A stretch of 17,612 nt of DNA from Porphyromonadaceae bacterium (GTDB lineage: Bacteria; Bacteroidota; Bacteroidia; Bacteroidales; Dysgonomonadaceae): the NCBI GenBank assembly GCA_003517675.1, contig DPAC01000025.1:1-17612 (forward strand), written 5' to 3'. The notes beneath the pieces were generated by a model, which was given only the letters and a program-made list of their open reading frames with translations, was not told the DNA's origin and searched no databases. Position numbers and translations under genes: made by a program. The number at the start of each line of letters is the position of its first letter. Position 1 is the stretch's first letter. Shown here one piece after another: positions 1 to 7,255 of the stretch.

Positions 1-89
1 TTGATCACCTGAAAACCTTCCGGAAAATTGCCGGTAAAAGAGAGTTGCTGATTGAAATCGATTACCTTCTCTGCAAATGTCTGTGCCAT
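1..89 (-). CDS. SMUG2-like uracil-DNA glycosylase, N-terminal fragment (runs off the window)
   Basis: The minus strand carries an open frame starting at ATG 89-87 and running off the left edge. The 29 visible residues begin MAQTFAEKVIDFN and continue with LSFTGNFPEGFQVI. This pattern (FA-K-VI-FN, then F-G-LPEG with a hydrophobic end) matches my recollection of the start of Bacteroidetes SMUG2-type uracil-DNA glycosylases, which excise damaged bases such as uracil from DNA. An AGGAA stretch lies a few bases upstream of the ATG. The frame stays open upstream to near position 145, so a longer start cannot be excluded. No catalytic motif is visible because the gene is cut off. The family call rests only on this short N-terminus. 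Confidence 0.5.
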   Translation of the reverse strand, partial: MAQTFAEKVIDFNQQLSFTGNFPEGFQVI

Positions 90-144
90 ATCATACCGTT
101 CCTGAAAAAAGCGCAAGATATTGAATTGGGAGGAAAAAAAGAGT

Positions 145-543
145 TTAACATGGAATATCAATTTCGTTTTGCATGTCGCTATATACCGATTCATTGATAT
201 TATAGAACTCCTGAAATTCGTCAATAACCAAATTGAACGGTTTTTGTGAAGCTAGTTCCATTAGATATTGGAACAATGACCGAAAGGTGCGTATTTCCGG
301 AGGAACAAATGTATCGAGCGATTGACTGATAGTTGGAATAAACTCGGAGCAGAGTGTTGCTTCGCTTTTGCGACCGACTAATAGATAGACAGTCGGCATA
401 TCTTCGACCGACTTCATAATAAGGCTTGTTTTGCCAATTCTTCTTCTTCCCGTTACTACTGTCAGACGGGAATGGTCACTAAACGATAAATTCTGTATCC
501 GTTGCAATTCTGTTAATTCACTTGTTCTATTATAAAATTTCAT
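145..543 (-). pseudogene. Truncated AAA-type ATPase (archaeal ATPase/DUF234-like), internal deletion
   Basis: This is the N-terminal third of a P-loop ATPase of the kind common and often multicopy in Bacteroidales. Walker A is TGRRRIGKTS (residues 31-40) and Walker B is NLVIDEFQEF (104-113). Intact relatives run to roughly 400-470 residues, with a winged-helix part and a C-terminal DUF234 nuclease-like domain. Here the frame stops after 132 residues. The last codons read YSDMQNEIDIPC: YSDMQN is the expected continuation after Walker B, whereas QNEIDI resembles a motif near the C-terminus of intact members. An internal deletion joining the two at a QN microhomology is therefore likely, followed by loss of the remainder. 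The start ATG (543-541) lies 84 bp downstream of the HTCS stop on the same strand. The role of the intact family is uncertain. The product is probably non-functional. Confidence 0.7.
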
Positions 544-554
544 GTTTTCAATTT

Positions 555-570
555 AGTTACGCTCGTAACT
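555..570. repeat. Short perfect inverted repeat in the ATPase leader
   Basis: AGTTACG-CT-CGTAACT forms a 7-bp perfect inverted repeat with a 2-base centre, between the HTCS stop and the ATPase fragment start. It is too short and lacks the T-tract needed for a convincing terminator. It could be an operator or a chance palindrome. Confidence 0.3.
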
Positions 571-583
571 GTTACGGCAATTA

Positions 584-591
584 CAAAGTTA
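584..591 (-). promoter_or_regulatory. Candidate -7 box (TAACTTTG) for the ATPase fragment
   Basis: The minus strand reads TAACTTTG, a full match to the Bacteroidetes TAnnTTTG -7 consensus, about 40 bases before the ATPase ATG. I see no TTTG -33 element at the usual spacing. It suggests the fragment once had its own promoter separate from the HTCS gene. Confidence 0.35.
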
Positions 592-627
592 TGAATAATT
601 TGTGACCCTTTTACCGTAAAAAAACTC

Positions 628-3600
628 TTACGGAACATTGAAAATAGTTTTTTCGATACCCTCCTCTGTTCCCGATTCTCTGTATTCCATTGGGGTTTTA
701 CCATATTTTTTCAGAAACTCCCTGTAGAAATATGCCTTGTTACTGAATCCGGAAGAATACATGATCTCCTTCACATTCTTATTCGTTGTTCTCAATAGCT
801 TTCCTGCATGCTTCAACCTGATTGATCGAATTAATTCTGTGGGTGTTTTACCGGTGATTTGTTTAATTTTCCGGTATAGCTGTATTTTACTTACAGTTGT
901 CTCGTTGGCTAAAAATTCAATAGAAAGTTCTTCATTGTTCAGATTACCATAGATCACGTTCAGGATGCTTACCATTAGCTCTTTATCCTCCTTATGGATG
1001 AGAGATCCTTCATATTGTTCCAGCGCGAAATAGGGCGAATTCGTATAATCCTCCAGTACGGTTTTCTTTTTAAGGAGACTTTTCACCAATGCCTCTAAAT
1101 GTCTGAAGTTGAATGGCTTGTTGATGTAGGCATCTGCACCTGTCTCAAAGCCTTCAATCTGGCTCTCAATTGAGTTTTTGGATGACAATAGTATGATAGG
1201 TATATGACGTGTAAAATCTGAGGCTTTCATTTTTTTCACAAATTCAACACCATCCATCACCGGCATGATAATATCGCTGATAACTAATATGGGTCTTTGT
1301 TCGGAAATAATCTCCAGCGCTTCTCTGCCATTGGAAGCTTCCAGTATTGCATAACTTGACTCTAACAGTTCCTTGATCATCAAACGAATTTCCACATCAT
1401 CTTCCACCACCAGTATAAACTCATCACCATGATGTACTATATCTTCCTGCTGAGCGTAATTTTCGTGTAACAATTCCCCATGAACACAATTGTCCGTAAG
1501 GTATTGCGTTAAACCCTTTTCCCGAGATGAAGTATCCTCTTCTGAAATAGCAGTGCGCGTTAATTCCGGCAGTTCAACAACAAACGAGGTGAACGACACG
1601 CCGTCGCTGTCCACACGGATATCTCCGTTCATAACCTGAACGATACTTTTACACAATGCCAGCCCGATACCATGCCTGGGATAATTCCCAAAGGAGAGCT
1701 GCTTTTCAAATTGATTCAACACCTCAAATTTATCGAACAACCGGTCAAAACTATCAGGTTTTATTCCCACACCACTATTTCTGACTTCAATGTAAAGCTG
1801 ATTCTCTGCCACAGAGGTAGTGATCTCGATAGAATGTTCTTCAGGAGTAAATTTCACTGCATTAGACAACAGATTGAAGATGATTTTTTCAAGACTGTCT
1901 CTATCGGTTTCCCAATAGATCGTTTCAGGAGATGAAATAATAGCATAGTCAATCTTCTTTTGCTCAAGGATCTCAAGGAAATTATCAACCACATATTTTA
2001 TTAACTCCGGCACATCAACAGTCTCCACCTTAAGCTGAAGGTGTCCGGTTTCAGCTTTCCTGAATTCTACCAGCTGCTCGATAAGATTTTGCATTCTTTC
2101 CGAGTTCGATTTGATGACCTGTAAATATTTCCTGGTAATATTGTTGTTCCTGTTCTCTTTAATCAACTTATCACAAGGCCCGTAAATAAGTGTCAATGAG
2201 TTTGAAAACTCATGCGCAATATTTGTGAAGAAGCTCAGTTTACCCTGATGAATTTCTTCTATCTTCTGTTTTTCCAGTTCCTTCATTCTAAGATCATTAT
2301 TCACTTTTAATCTGTATAAAATGATCTCTCTTACAAAAAACAAGAGTGCCAGAAACAGTATGGTATAGAACAGATATGCCATGTTGCTGTTCCACCAGGG
2401 AGGTGTGATCTGCACAGGAAGAGTGAAGATGGTTTCTCCCCAGATCTTGTTCGCATTACTGCTTTTAATTTTAAGCAGATAATCTCCCTTTGGAATATTG
2501 GCGAACATCACCGCATTTGAGGTGCCAATGTTCACCCACTCGTTATGAAATCCCTCCAGTTTATATGCTATTTCACATTTATTGGATGCCAGATAATCGA
2601 TAGGTATAAAAGAAAAACCAAAGGAGTTGTTTTTATAGGATAGCGTAAGCACTTCTCTATCTTCTTTTTTTATTAAATAATCAGACAGGTTCATTTGCAT
2701 GTTATCCAGATAAAAAGCATCCAGCCATAATTCAGGCATATATTCACTCTGCATGATCTCGAGGGGATTGAATCTGCTAAATCCACTGACACCACCGAAA
2801 AAGAAATCAGAAGATACACTGCTTGAATAATAGGCTCCGTCAGAGAACTCATTGTCATGCAAACCATCATCAGTGAAATAGGAGACTATACGGTATGTGT
2901 TACGCTCAGGCATGAGCTTCGCCAATCCGTTGTTGGTACTTACCCATAAGTTATCCTTTGCATCCATAAGAATACCATGGATGGTGTTATTGGGCATTCC
3001 ATCCTGTTCATTAAAATGTACAATCTCAGGTTTCTGTCCACTTTTCCAGGTTAATCTGTTTAATCCCATACTTGTACCGGCCCATAGATTTCCTTTATGA
3101 TCATCAAATAAACACAACACATCATCATTACCGTAAAAGTTAGGATTGTCTCCGGATAATTTAAAGACCTCAAAATCGAGGCTGTTTTTATTGAACCTGT
3201 TCACACCACCACCACGGGTACCAATCCATAAATGGCTGTTCCCATCTTGAATAATTGAGTATACGATATTGTTACTCAACGAAGATTCACCTTCGGTGAA
3301 TACAAACTGACTGTAATCAATAACACTGTAAGGGTGTGTGGAATAATCAAGTTTCAGTTTATACATACCGTGTCCACTGGTGCCCACCCACAAAACATTA
3401 TCGTCATCAGGTAAAATGGCATAGACAGAAGAGAGTCTAAGGTTCTTGGGAAAAACCAATGAATATATGCGTTTCGCCTTCTTATCGTAATAGTTGATCC
3501 CTTCACCATCCGTGCCAATCCACAACTCATTCCTCTGACCTTCTACAATTTCGAATACTGAATTACTCAGAAGCCCATCTTCGGTACTATACCAATTACT

Positions 3601-4728
3601 GTATTCCAATTCTTTGGTTTCCCTGTTTTGGGTAAAATTGACAATCCCGGCTCCCTTTGTACCAACCCATAGTAATTGGTGTTCATCTTCAATAAAAGTT
3701 CTTACAGCACCACTTCCGAAGTGTTTAAACTGTTGATAATTCTCCAGCGAATAGGTTTTAAAAAGCTCATTGAAAGGAACAATTTTATAGACTCCCTTCA
3801 TATCGGTGCCTGCCCATATAATGTTCTGACTACCCATCTGAATATCCAAAACAGTACTGTTACTGATCACCCCTTGCATACCGCTTACAGGGTGGTAATG
3901 ATACAATCCCTTGCTTGTGGCCAGGTAAATTGACTCATCAAGGAATCCCAGATCGTTCAGGGAGCCTATTTTCTCATTTACAGTGATCCTCTTCAAATCT
4001 TCATTCTTCTCATCGTACAGATATATTGTTTCATCGGTAGTCTGAAAAACAGGGTTGCCCGATGAAGAGAGGAAGACATTCTCAATAGAATTCAGCAACG
4101 TAAATTGATCTATATCGGTAACAATGAGCTGATCCTCATGTTGACGCAGTGCTATCTTAAAGAGGAGTTTCTCCTTTGTCAGGATCCAGAGCTGATCTTT
4201 ATCGTCAATAATAATTTTCCTGATATTCAGCGGCTCATCTATATCAAGCGGCTCAAAACGATTGTTTATGGAATGAAAGAAATATATGCCCTGCTGATAC
4301 ACTGAAGCAATAATCCGGCCTGATCTGTTCCCGGCAATGAGATAGGAATGCTCATTTGTAACCTCTCTGTGTAATGAATCCACAAAAAAGCGTTCGAACT
4401 TGTTCTCTCTTATATTCAGCCTGTTAATACCAAAATCGGTGGCAATCCATAAAATATCTTTTTTTTCTTCAATAATATCTCTGATAATATTATTGCTGAT
4501 ACTTTCAGCATTACCGGTGGAGGGTTTATAGACCCTAAACTCTTTGCCATTGTACATATTCAGTCCATCCCAGGTACCAAACCACATCAACTTATTGGAA
4601 TCCTGAAAAACAACATTCACAGAACTGTTTGACAATCCATCTTTATTACTCAGTACACGGATATCGTAATTGTTGGCTTCACTCATTAATGACAGAAGCA
4701 GGAAAAATATGTTAACAGTATATCTCAT
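628..4728 (-). CDS. Hybrid two-component system sensor/regulator (HTCS) of the PUL
   Basis: This 1366-residue single-chain sensor, kinase and transcription factor probably senses a periplasmic oligosaccharide and activates the divergent operon. In order: signal peptide (1-18); about 630 residues of Reg_prop beta-propeller repeats with recurring LW-GT motifs; Y_Y_Y domain (about 695-775); one membrane helix (about 783-803); HisKA with phospho-acceptor His839; HATPase (N box N952/N956, G1 NSGVGI at 984-989, G2 RHGIGLALCK at 1018-1027); receiver domain (about 1103-1218) with Asp1152 and Lys1204; AraC-type HTH (about 1255-1350). Length and order are normal for HTCS proteins. Two details differ from textbook kinases: the H box reads HEFSNSLTLI rather than HEFRTPLTLI, and the first G1 residue is Asn rather than Asp. 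The gene is divergent from the GH130 gene across 183 bp containing a direct-repeat operator candidate. Confidence 0.95.
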   Translation of the reverse strand: MRYTVNIFFLLLSLMSEANNYDIRVLSNKDGLSNSSVNVVFQDSNKLMWFGTWDGLNMYNGKEFRVYKPSTGNAESISNNIIRDIIEEKKDILWIATDFGINRLNIRENKFERFFVDSLHREVTNEHSYLIAGNRSGRIIASVYQQGIYFFHSINNRFEPLDIDEPLNIRKIIIDDKDQLWILTKEKLLFKIALRQHEDQLIVTDIDQFTLLNSIENVFLSSSGNPVFQTTDETIYLYDEKNEDLKRITVNEKIGSLNDLGFLDESIYLATSKGLYHYHPVSGMQGVISNSTVLDIQMGSQNIIWAGTDMKGVYKIVPFNELFKTYSLENYQQFKHFGSGAVRTFIEDEHQLLWVGTKGAGIVNFTQNRETKELEYSNWYSTEDGLLSNSVFEIVEGQRNELWIGTDGEGINYYDKKAKRIYSLVFPKNLRLSSVYAILPDDDNVLWVGTSGHGMYKLKLDYSTHPYSVIDYSQFVFTEGESSLSNNIVYSIIQDGNSHLWIGTRGGGVNRFNKNSLDFEVFKLSGDNPNFYGNDDVLCLFDDHKGNLWAGTSMGLNRLTWKSGQKPEIVHFNEQDGMPNNTIHGILMDAKDNLWVSTNNGLAKLMPERNTYRIVSYFTDDGLHDNEFSDGAYYSSSVSSDFFFGGVSGFSRFNPLEIMQSEYMPELWLDAFYLDNMQMNLSDYLIKKEDREVLTLSYKNNSFGFSFIPIDYLASNKCEIAYKLEGFHNEWVNIGTSNAVMFANIPKGDYLLKIKSSNANKIWGETIFTLPVQITPPWWNSNMAYLFYTILFLALLFFVREIILYRLKVNNDLRMKELEKQKIEEIHQGKLSFFTNIAHEFSNSLTLIYGPCDKLIKENRNNNITRKYLQVIKSNSERMQNLIEQLVEFRKAETGHLQLKVETVDVPELIKYVVDNFLEILEQKKIDYAIISSPETIYWETDRDSLEKIIFNLLSNAVKFTPEEHSIEITTSVAENQLYIEVRNSGVGIKPDSFDRLFDKFEVLNQFEKQLSFGNYPRHGIGLALCKSIVQVMNGDIRVDSDGVSFTSFVVELPELTRTAISEEDTSSREKGLTQYLTDNCVHGELLHENYAQQEDIVHHGDEFILVVEDDVEIRLMIKELLESSYAILEASNGREALEIISEQRPILVISDIIMPVMDGVEFVKKMKASDFTRHIPIILLSSKNSIESQIEGFETGADAYINKPFNFRHLEALVKSLLKKKTVLEDYTNSPYFALEQYEGSLIHKEDKELMVSILNVIYGNLNNEELSIEFLANETTVSKIQLYRKIKQITGKTPTELIRSIRLKHAGKLLRTTNKNVKEIMYSSGFSNKAYFYREFLKKYGKTPMEYRESGTEEGIEKTIFNVP

Positions 4729-4791
4729 TTTGAAACAATATTACGTTCAAATGTAACACTTAAGATTGAGAATCCGTTCTCTCTGAAGAGT

Positions 4792-4799
4792 CAAAAATA
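4792..4799 (-). promoter_or_regulatory. Candidate -7 box (TATTTTTG) for the HTCS gene
   Basis: On the minus strand TATTTTTG matches TAnnTTTG and lies about 64 bases before the HTCS start codon. No clear TTTG -33 element is present. Because the repeat operator lies just upstream of it, autoregulation is possible. Confidence 0.35.
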
Positions 4800-4821
4800 A
4801 AATATAAATGAGATTTAATCT

Positions 4822-4861
4822 TTTGAAAGATATGTATACTCATTTGAACAGATAGTATACC
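4822..4861. promoter_or_regulatory. Direct-repeat operator candidate, probably bound by the HTCS
   Basis: Two copies of TTTGAA-N6-GTATAC occur, at 4822-4839 and 4843-4860, with a start-to-start period of exactly 21 bp (two helical turns). Twelve of twelve core bases are identical while the six spacer bases mostly differ, which is the signature of a binding site rather than a recent duplication. AraC-family DNA-binding domains, such as that at the HTCS C-terminus, classically bind direct repeats with about 21-bp periodicity. The site lies between the two divergent genes and its downstream copy occupies the place where a -33 element would be for the GH130 operon promoter. Confidence 0.65.
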
Positions 4862-4881
4862 ACAGGTAAATCATAATCGGT

Positions 4882-4889
4882 TAATTTTG
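4882..4889 (+). promoter_or_regulatory. Candidate -7 box (TAATTTTG) of the PUL operon
   Basis: TAATTTTG is a full match to the Bacteroidetes TAnnTTTG -7 element and lies 22 bases before the GH130 ATG, implying a very short leader. No TTTG occurs at the -33 position. The downstream operator half-site (4843-4860) sits there instead, consistent with an activator-dependent promoter. Confidence 0.5.
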
Positions 4890-4911
4890 ACTAAATCTAA
4901 AAAACATCATC

Positions 4912-5955
4912 ATGGATATCGCAAAACGTTTTCAGCAGAACCCACTGCTTTCACCCTCCGACTTAAAGCCGGGTATTGAGGGAATGGAGATTACCTGTCT
5001 GCTCAATCCCGGAGTATTCAGGATGAATGGTAAGACATGGCTCCTGCTCCGGGTGGCGGAGAGACCCCGGCAGATTAAGGATAAGATAAGCTTTCCTGTA
5101 TACAATAAAGAGGGGAAAATCGAAATAGTGAATTTCGATATCAACGATCCGCTACTGGATGCAACCGATCCTCGTGTAATCAAATACAAAGGAGAGAACT
5201 ACCTCACCACCCTATCCTATCTGCGACTGGTTTATAGTGAAGATGATATTCATTTTCATGAAGATCCCTCCTATCCCCCCATTTTTGGAGAGGGAGCACT
5301 GGAATCATTCGGCATTGAAGATTGTCGCGTGGCCACCATGGACGATGGTTACTACCTCACCTATACTGAGGTATCGCCGGTAGCCGTGGGTGTTGGACTG
5401 ATGATCACCAACGATTTTAAAAAGCTGGAGAGGATGGGAATGATCTTCCCGCCTCACAATAAGGATTGTGCTTTATTCGAAGAGAGAATCAACGACAGGT
5501 ATTACGCGCTTCACCGTCCCAGCAGTCCCGAACTGGGAGGGAACTATATATGGATTGCAGAGTCACCTGACCGGATACACTGGGGAAAGCACAAGTGCAT
5601 AGCCGTCACACGTGAAAATTCATGGGATTCAGCCCGTGTGGGTGCGGGTGGTCCACCCATAAAAACAGCGGAGGGATGGCTTGAGATATACCATGGAGCC
5701 AATGCGGAGCACAGGTACTGTCTGGGTGCATTATTACTCGACCTGAATGATCCGTCGAAGGTTATTGCACGGAGCGTGGAGCCGATCATGGAGCCTACTG
5801 CCGATTATGAGCAAACCGGCTTTTTCGGCAATGTGGTCTTCACCAATGGACACTACGTGGAGGGTGATACAATCAGAATCTTTTATGGTGCCAGCGACGA
5901 GGTGATCTGCGGGGCTGAATTCTCTGTTAGTGGAGTATTAAACAGTTTAAAGTAA
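4912..5955 (+). CDS. GH130 family mannoside phosphorylase or mannosidase
   Basis: This is a 347-residue enzyme of the five-bladed propeller family GH130, whose members phosphorolyse or hydrolyse beta-mannosides. Family hallmarks are the N-terminal NPLL and NPGVFRMNGKTWLLLRV (about residues 10-48), the GIEDCRV block with the expected catalytic Asp137 (134-140), LHRP (200-203), VGAGGPPIKTAEGWLEIYHGA (243-263) and the C-terminal FYGASDEVI (324-332). There is no signal peptide, so it should act in the cytoplasm on imported oligosaccharides. It is the first gene of the operon and lies 6 bp before the MFS gene. The block usually written EDPR is EDCR here. I cannot decide by eye whether the phosphate-binding residues are present, so phosphorylase versus hydrolase and the exact linkage stay open. 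Mannose specificity is inferred from the family. Confidence 0.9.
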   Translation: MDIAKRFQQNPLLSPSDLKPGIEGMEITCLLNPGVFRMNGKTWLLLRVAERPRQIKDKISFPVYNKEGKIEIVNFDINDPLLDATDPRVIKYKGENYLTTLSYLRLVYSEDDIHFHEDPSYPPIFGEGALESFGIEDCRVATMDDGYYLTYTEVSPVAVGVGLMITNDFKKLERMGMIFPPHNKDCALFEERINDRYYALHRPSSPELGGNYIWIAESPDRIHWGKHKCIAVTRENSWDSARVGAGGPPIKTAEGWLEIYHGANAEHRYCLGALLLDLNDPSKVIARSVEPIMEPTADYEQTGFFGNVVFTNGHYVEGDTIRIFYGASDEVICGAEFSVSGVLNSLK

Positions 5956-5961
5956 AGTCAG

Positions 5962-7230
5962 ATGTCAAACAAAATCGTGGGTGAATTCAGGTTCTTCCGT
6001 TCTCAGCCGTTAAATATCAGGACACTGCTGGCCACGAACATGCTCTATGCACTGCTGCTTCCCATCATCGAGATCTTCGTCGGGGCCTACATCATGCGCA
6101 ACACGGGCAGCCCCGCCTATGTAGCTATTTACCAGCTTTGTATGTATATCGGCATAGTGCTGACTTCTATATTGAACGGGGTGATGCTTAAAAGGCTTAG
6201 AGCGGCGCTGCTCTACGGTATCGGCATTATTCTCTCCGCGATCATTCTTATGACAATGATGTTTGTCAGCTCTATCGGCATCGTGGAGCTGGGAATCACC
6301 GGCCTGATCCTGGGAGCTTCCACCGGTTTTTTCTGGACAAACCGCTATCTGCTGACACTGAACGCGACCAACGATGACAACAGAAACTACTTCTTCGGAC
6401 TGGAATCGTTCTTCTTTTCTCTCTGGAGCATCACGGTGCCGCTTATTGTAGGTGCTTTTCTGGTTTCGATAGATGGTAAGTACTTTTTCGGGAAACTGCT
6501 GGAAGTAAACAACGGATATCAGATCATTACGGTTTTCAGCCTGCTGATTGCCATCGCAGCCTGTTTTGTTTTATCGAAGGGCACCTTCGACAACCCTGTT
6601 CAGAAAAAGTTTTTTCATATAAAATTCCACAGGCTGTGGCGGAAACTGCTGTTGCTGGCAGGTTTAAAGGGGATGGTTCAGGGCTTCCTGGTGACTGCCC
6701 CGGCAATATTGGTGATGCGTCTGGTGGGCGACGAAGGCTCTCTGGGATTGATCCAGGGTGTGGGCGGAGCGCTGACAGCTGTGTTGGTATATACGTTAGG
6801 GAGGATCGCCAAACCGGAACACCGCATGTCTATCTTCGGGTTCGGGCTGCTGGTATTTTTCATCGGTACCCTCTTTAATGCCATACTGTTCTCAGCGGTG
6901 GGTGTGATTCTCTTTGTGTTATGCAAGGTGCTGTTTCAGCCGATACACGACCTGGCCTACTTCCCAACCATGATGAAAACCATTGATGCGGTGAAAGCGA
7001 TTGAGAAAAGAAATGAATATGCCTACATCCTTAGTCATGAGATAGGCCTCTTTTTTGGCAGAGCGTTCGGTATGGCGCTCTTCATATCGTTCGTCTACCT
7101 CATCTCTGAAGATTTCGCACTTAAATATGCATTGGTCATCGTGGGTGCTGTGCAACTGTTATCTCTGCCTCTTGCAAAAAATATCATCAGGGATATTGAC
7201 AGAAACCATCCAACTACAAGTCATACTTAA
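5962..7230 (+). CDS. Major facilitator superfamily sugar transporter
   Basis: A 422-residue integral membrane protein with about 12 hydrophobic segments arranged in two halves, separated by a basic cytoplasmic loop around residues 215-235 (KKFFHIKFHRLWRK). The motif A position between helices 2 and 3 is divergent (NGVMLKRLR), but length and topology fit MFS_1. It starts 6 bp after the GH130 stop, so it is almost certainly cotranscribed and perhaps translationally coupled. In Bacteroidetes PULs, inner-membrane carriers of this kind move the periplasmic oligosaccharide or disaccharide into the cytoplasm, here presumably to supply the GH130 enzyme. The substrate cannot be read from the sequence. 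The 3' end is followed by 25 non-coding bases and then the lipoprotein gene. Confidence 0.85.
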   Translation: MSNKIVGEFRFFRSQPLNIRTLLATNMLYALLLPIIEIFVGAYIMRNTGSPAYVAIYQLCMYIGIVLTSILNGVMLKRLRAALLYGIGIILSAIILMTMMFVSSIGIVELGITGLILGASTGFFWTNRYLLTLNATNDDNRNYFFGLESFFFSLWSITVPLIVGAFLVSIDGKYFFGKLLEVNNGYQIITVFSLLIAIAACFVLSKGTFDNPVQKKFFHIKFHRLWRKLLLLAGLKGMVQGFLVTAPAILVMRLVGDEGSLGLIQGVGGALTAVLVYTLGRIAKPEHRMSIFGFGLLVFFIGTLFNAILFSAVGVILFVLCKVLFQPIHDLAYFPTMMKTIDAVKAIEKRNEYAYILSHEIGLFFGRAFGMALFISFVYLISEDFALKYALVIVGAVQLLSLPLAKNIIRDIDRNHPTTSHT

Positions 7231-7255
7231 TTACAACTCAAAACACCACTTACTT

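Noticed and set aside
559..571. 13-mer ACGCTCGTAACTG shared with the region near 15203
   Set aside because: Flanking bases do not match. A single short shared word is not evidence of a repeat family.
7055..7255. In-frame upstream extension of the lipoprotein gene starting inside the MFS gene
   Set aside because: It overlaps the MFS coding region out of frame and would bury the clear lipoprotein signal. ATG 7256 fits the signal peptide and the spacing.
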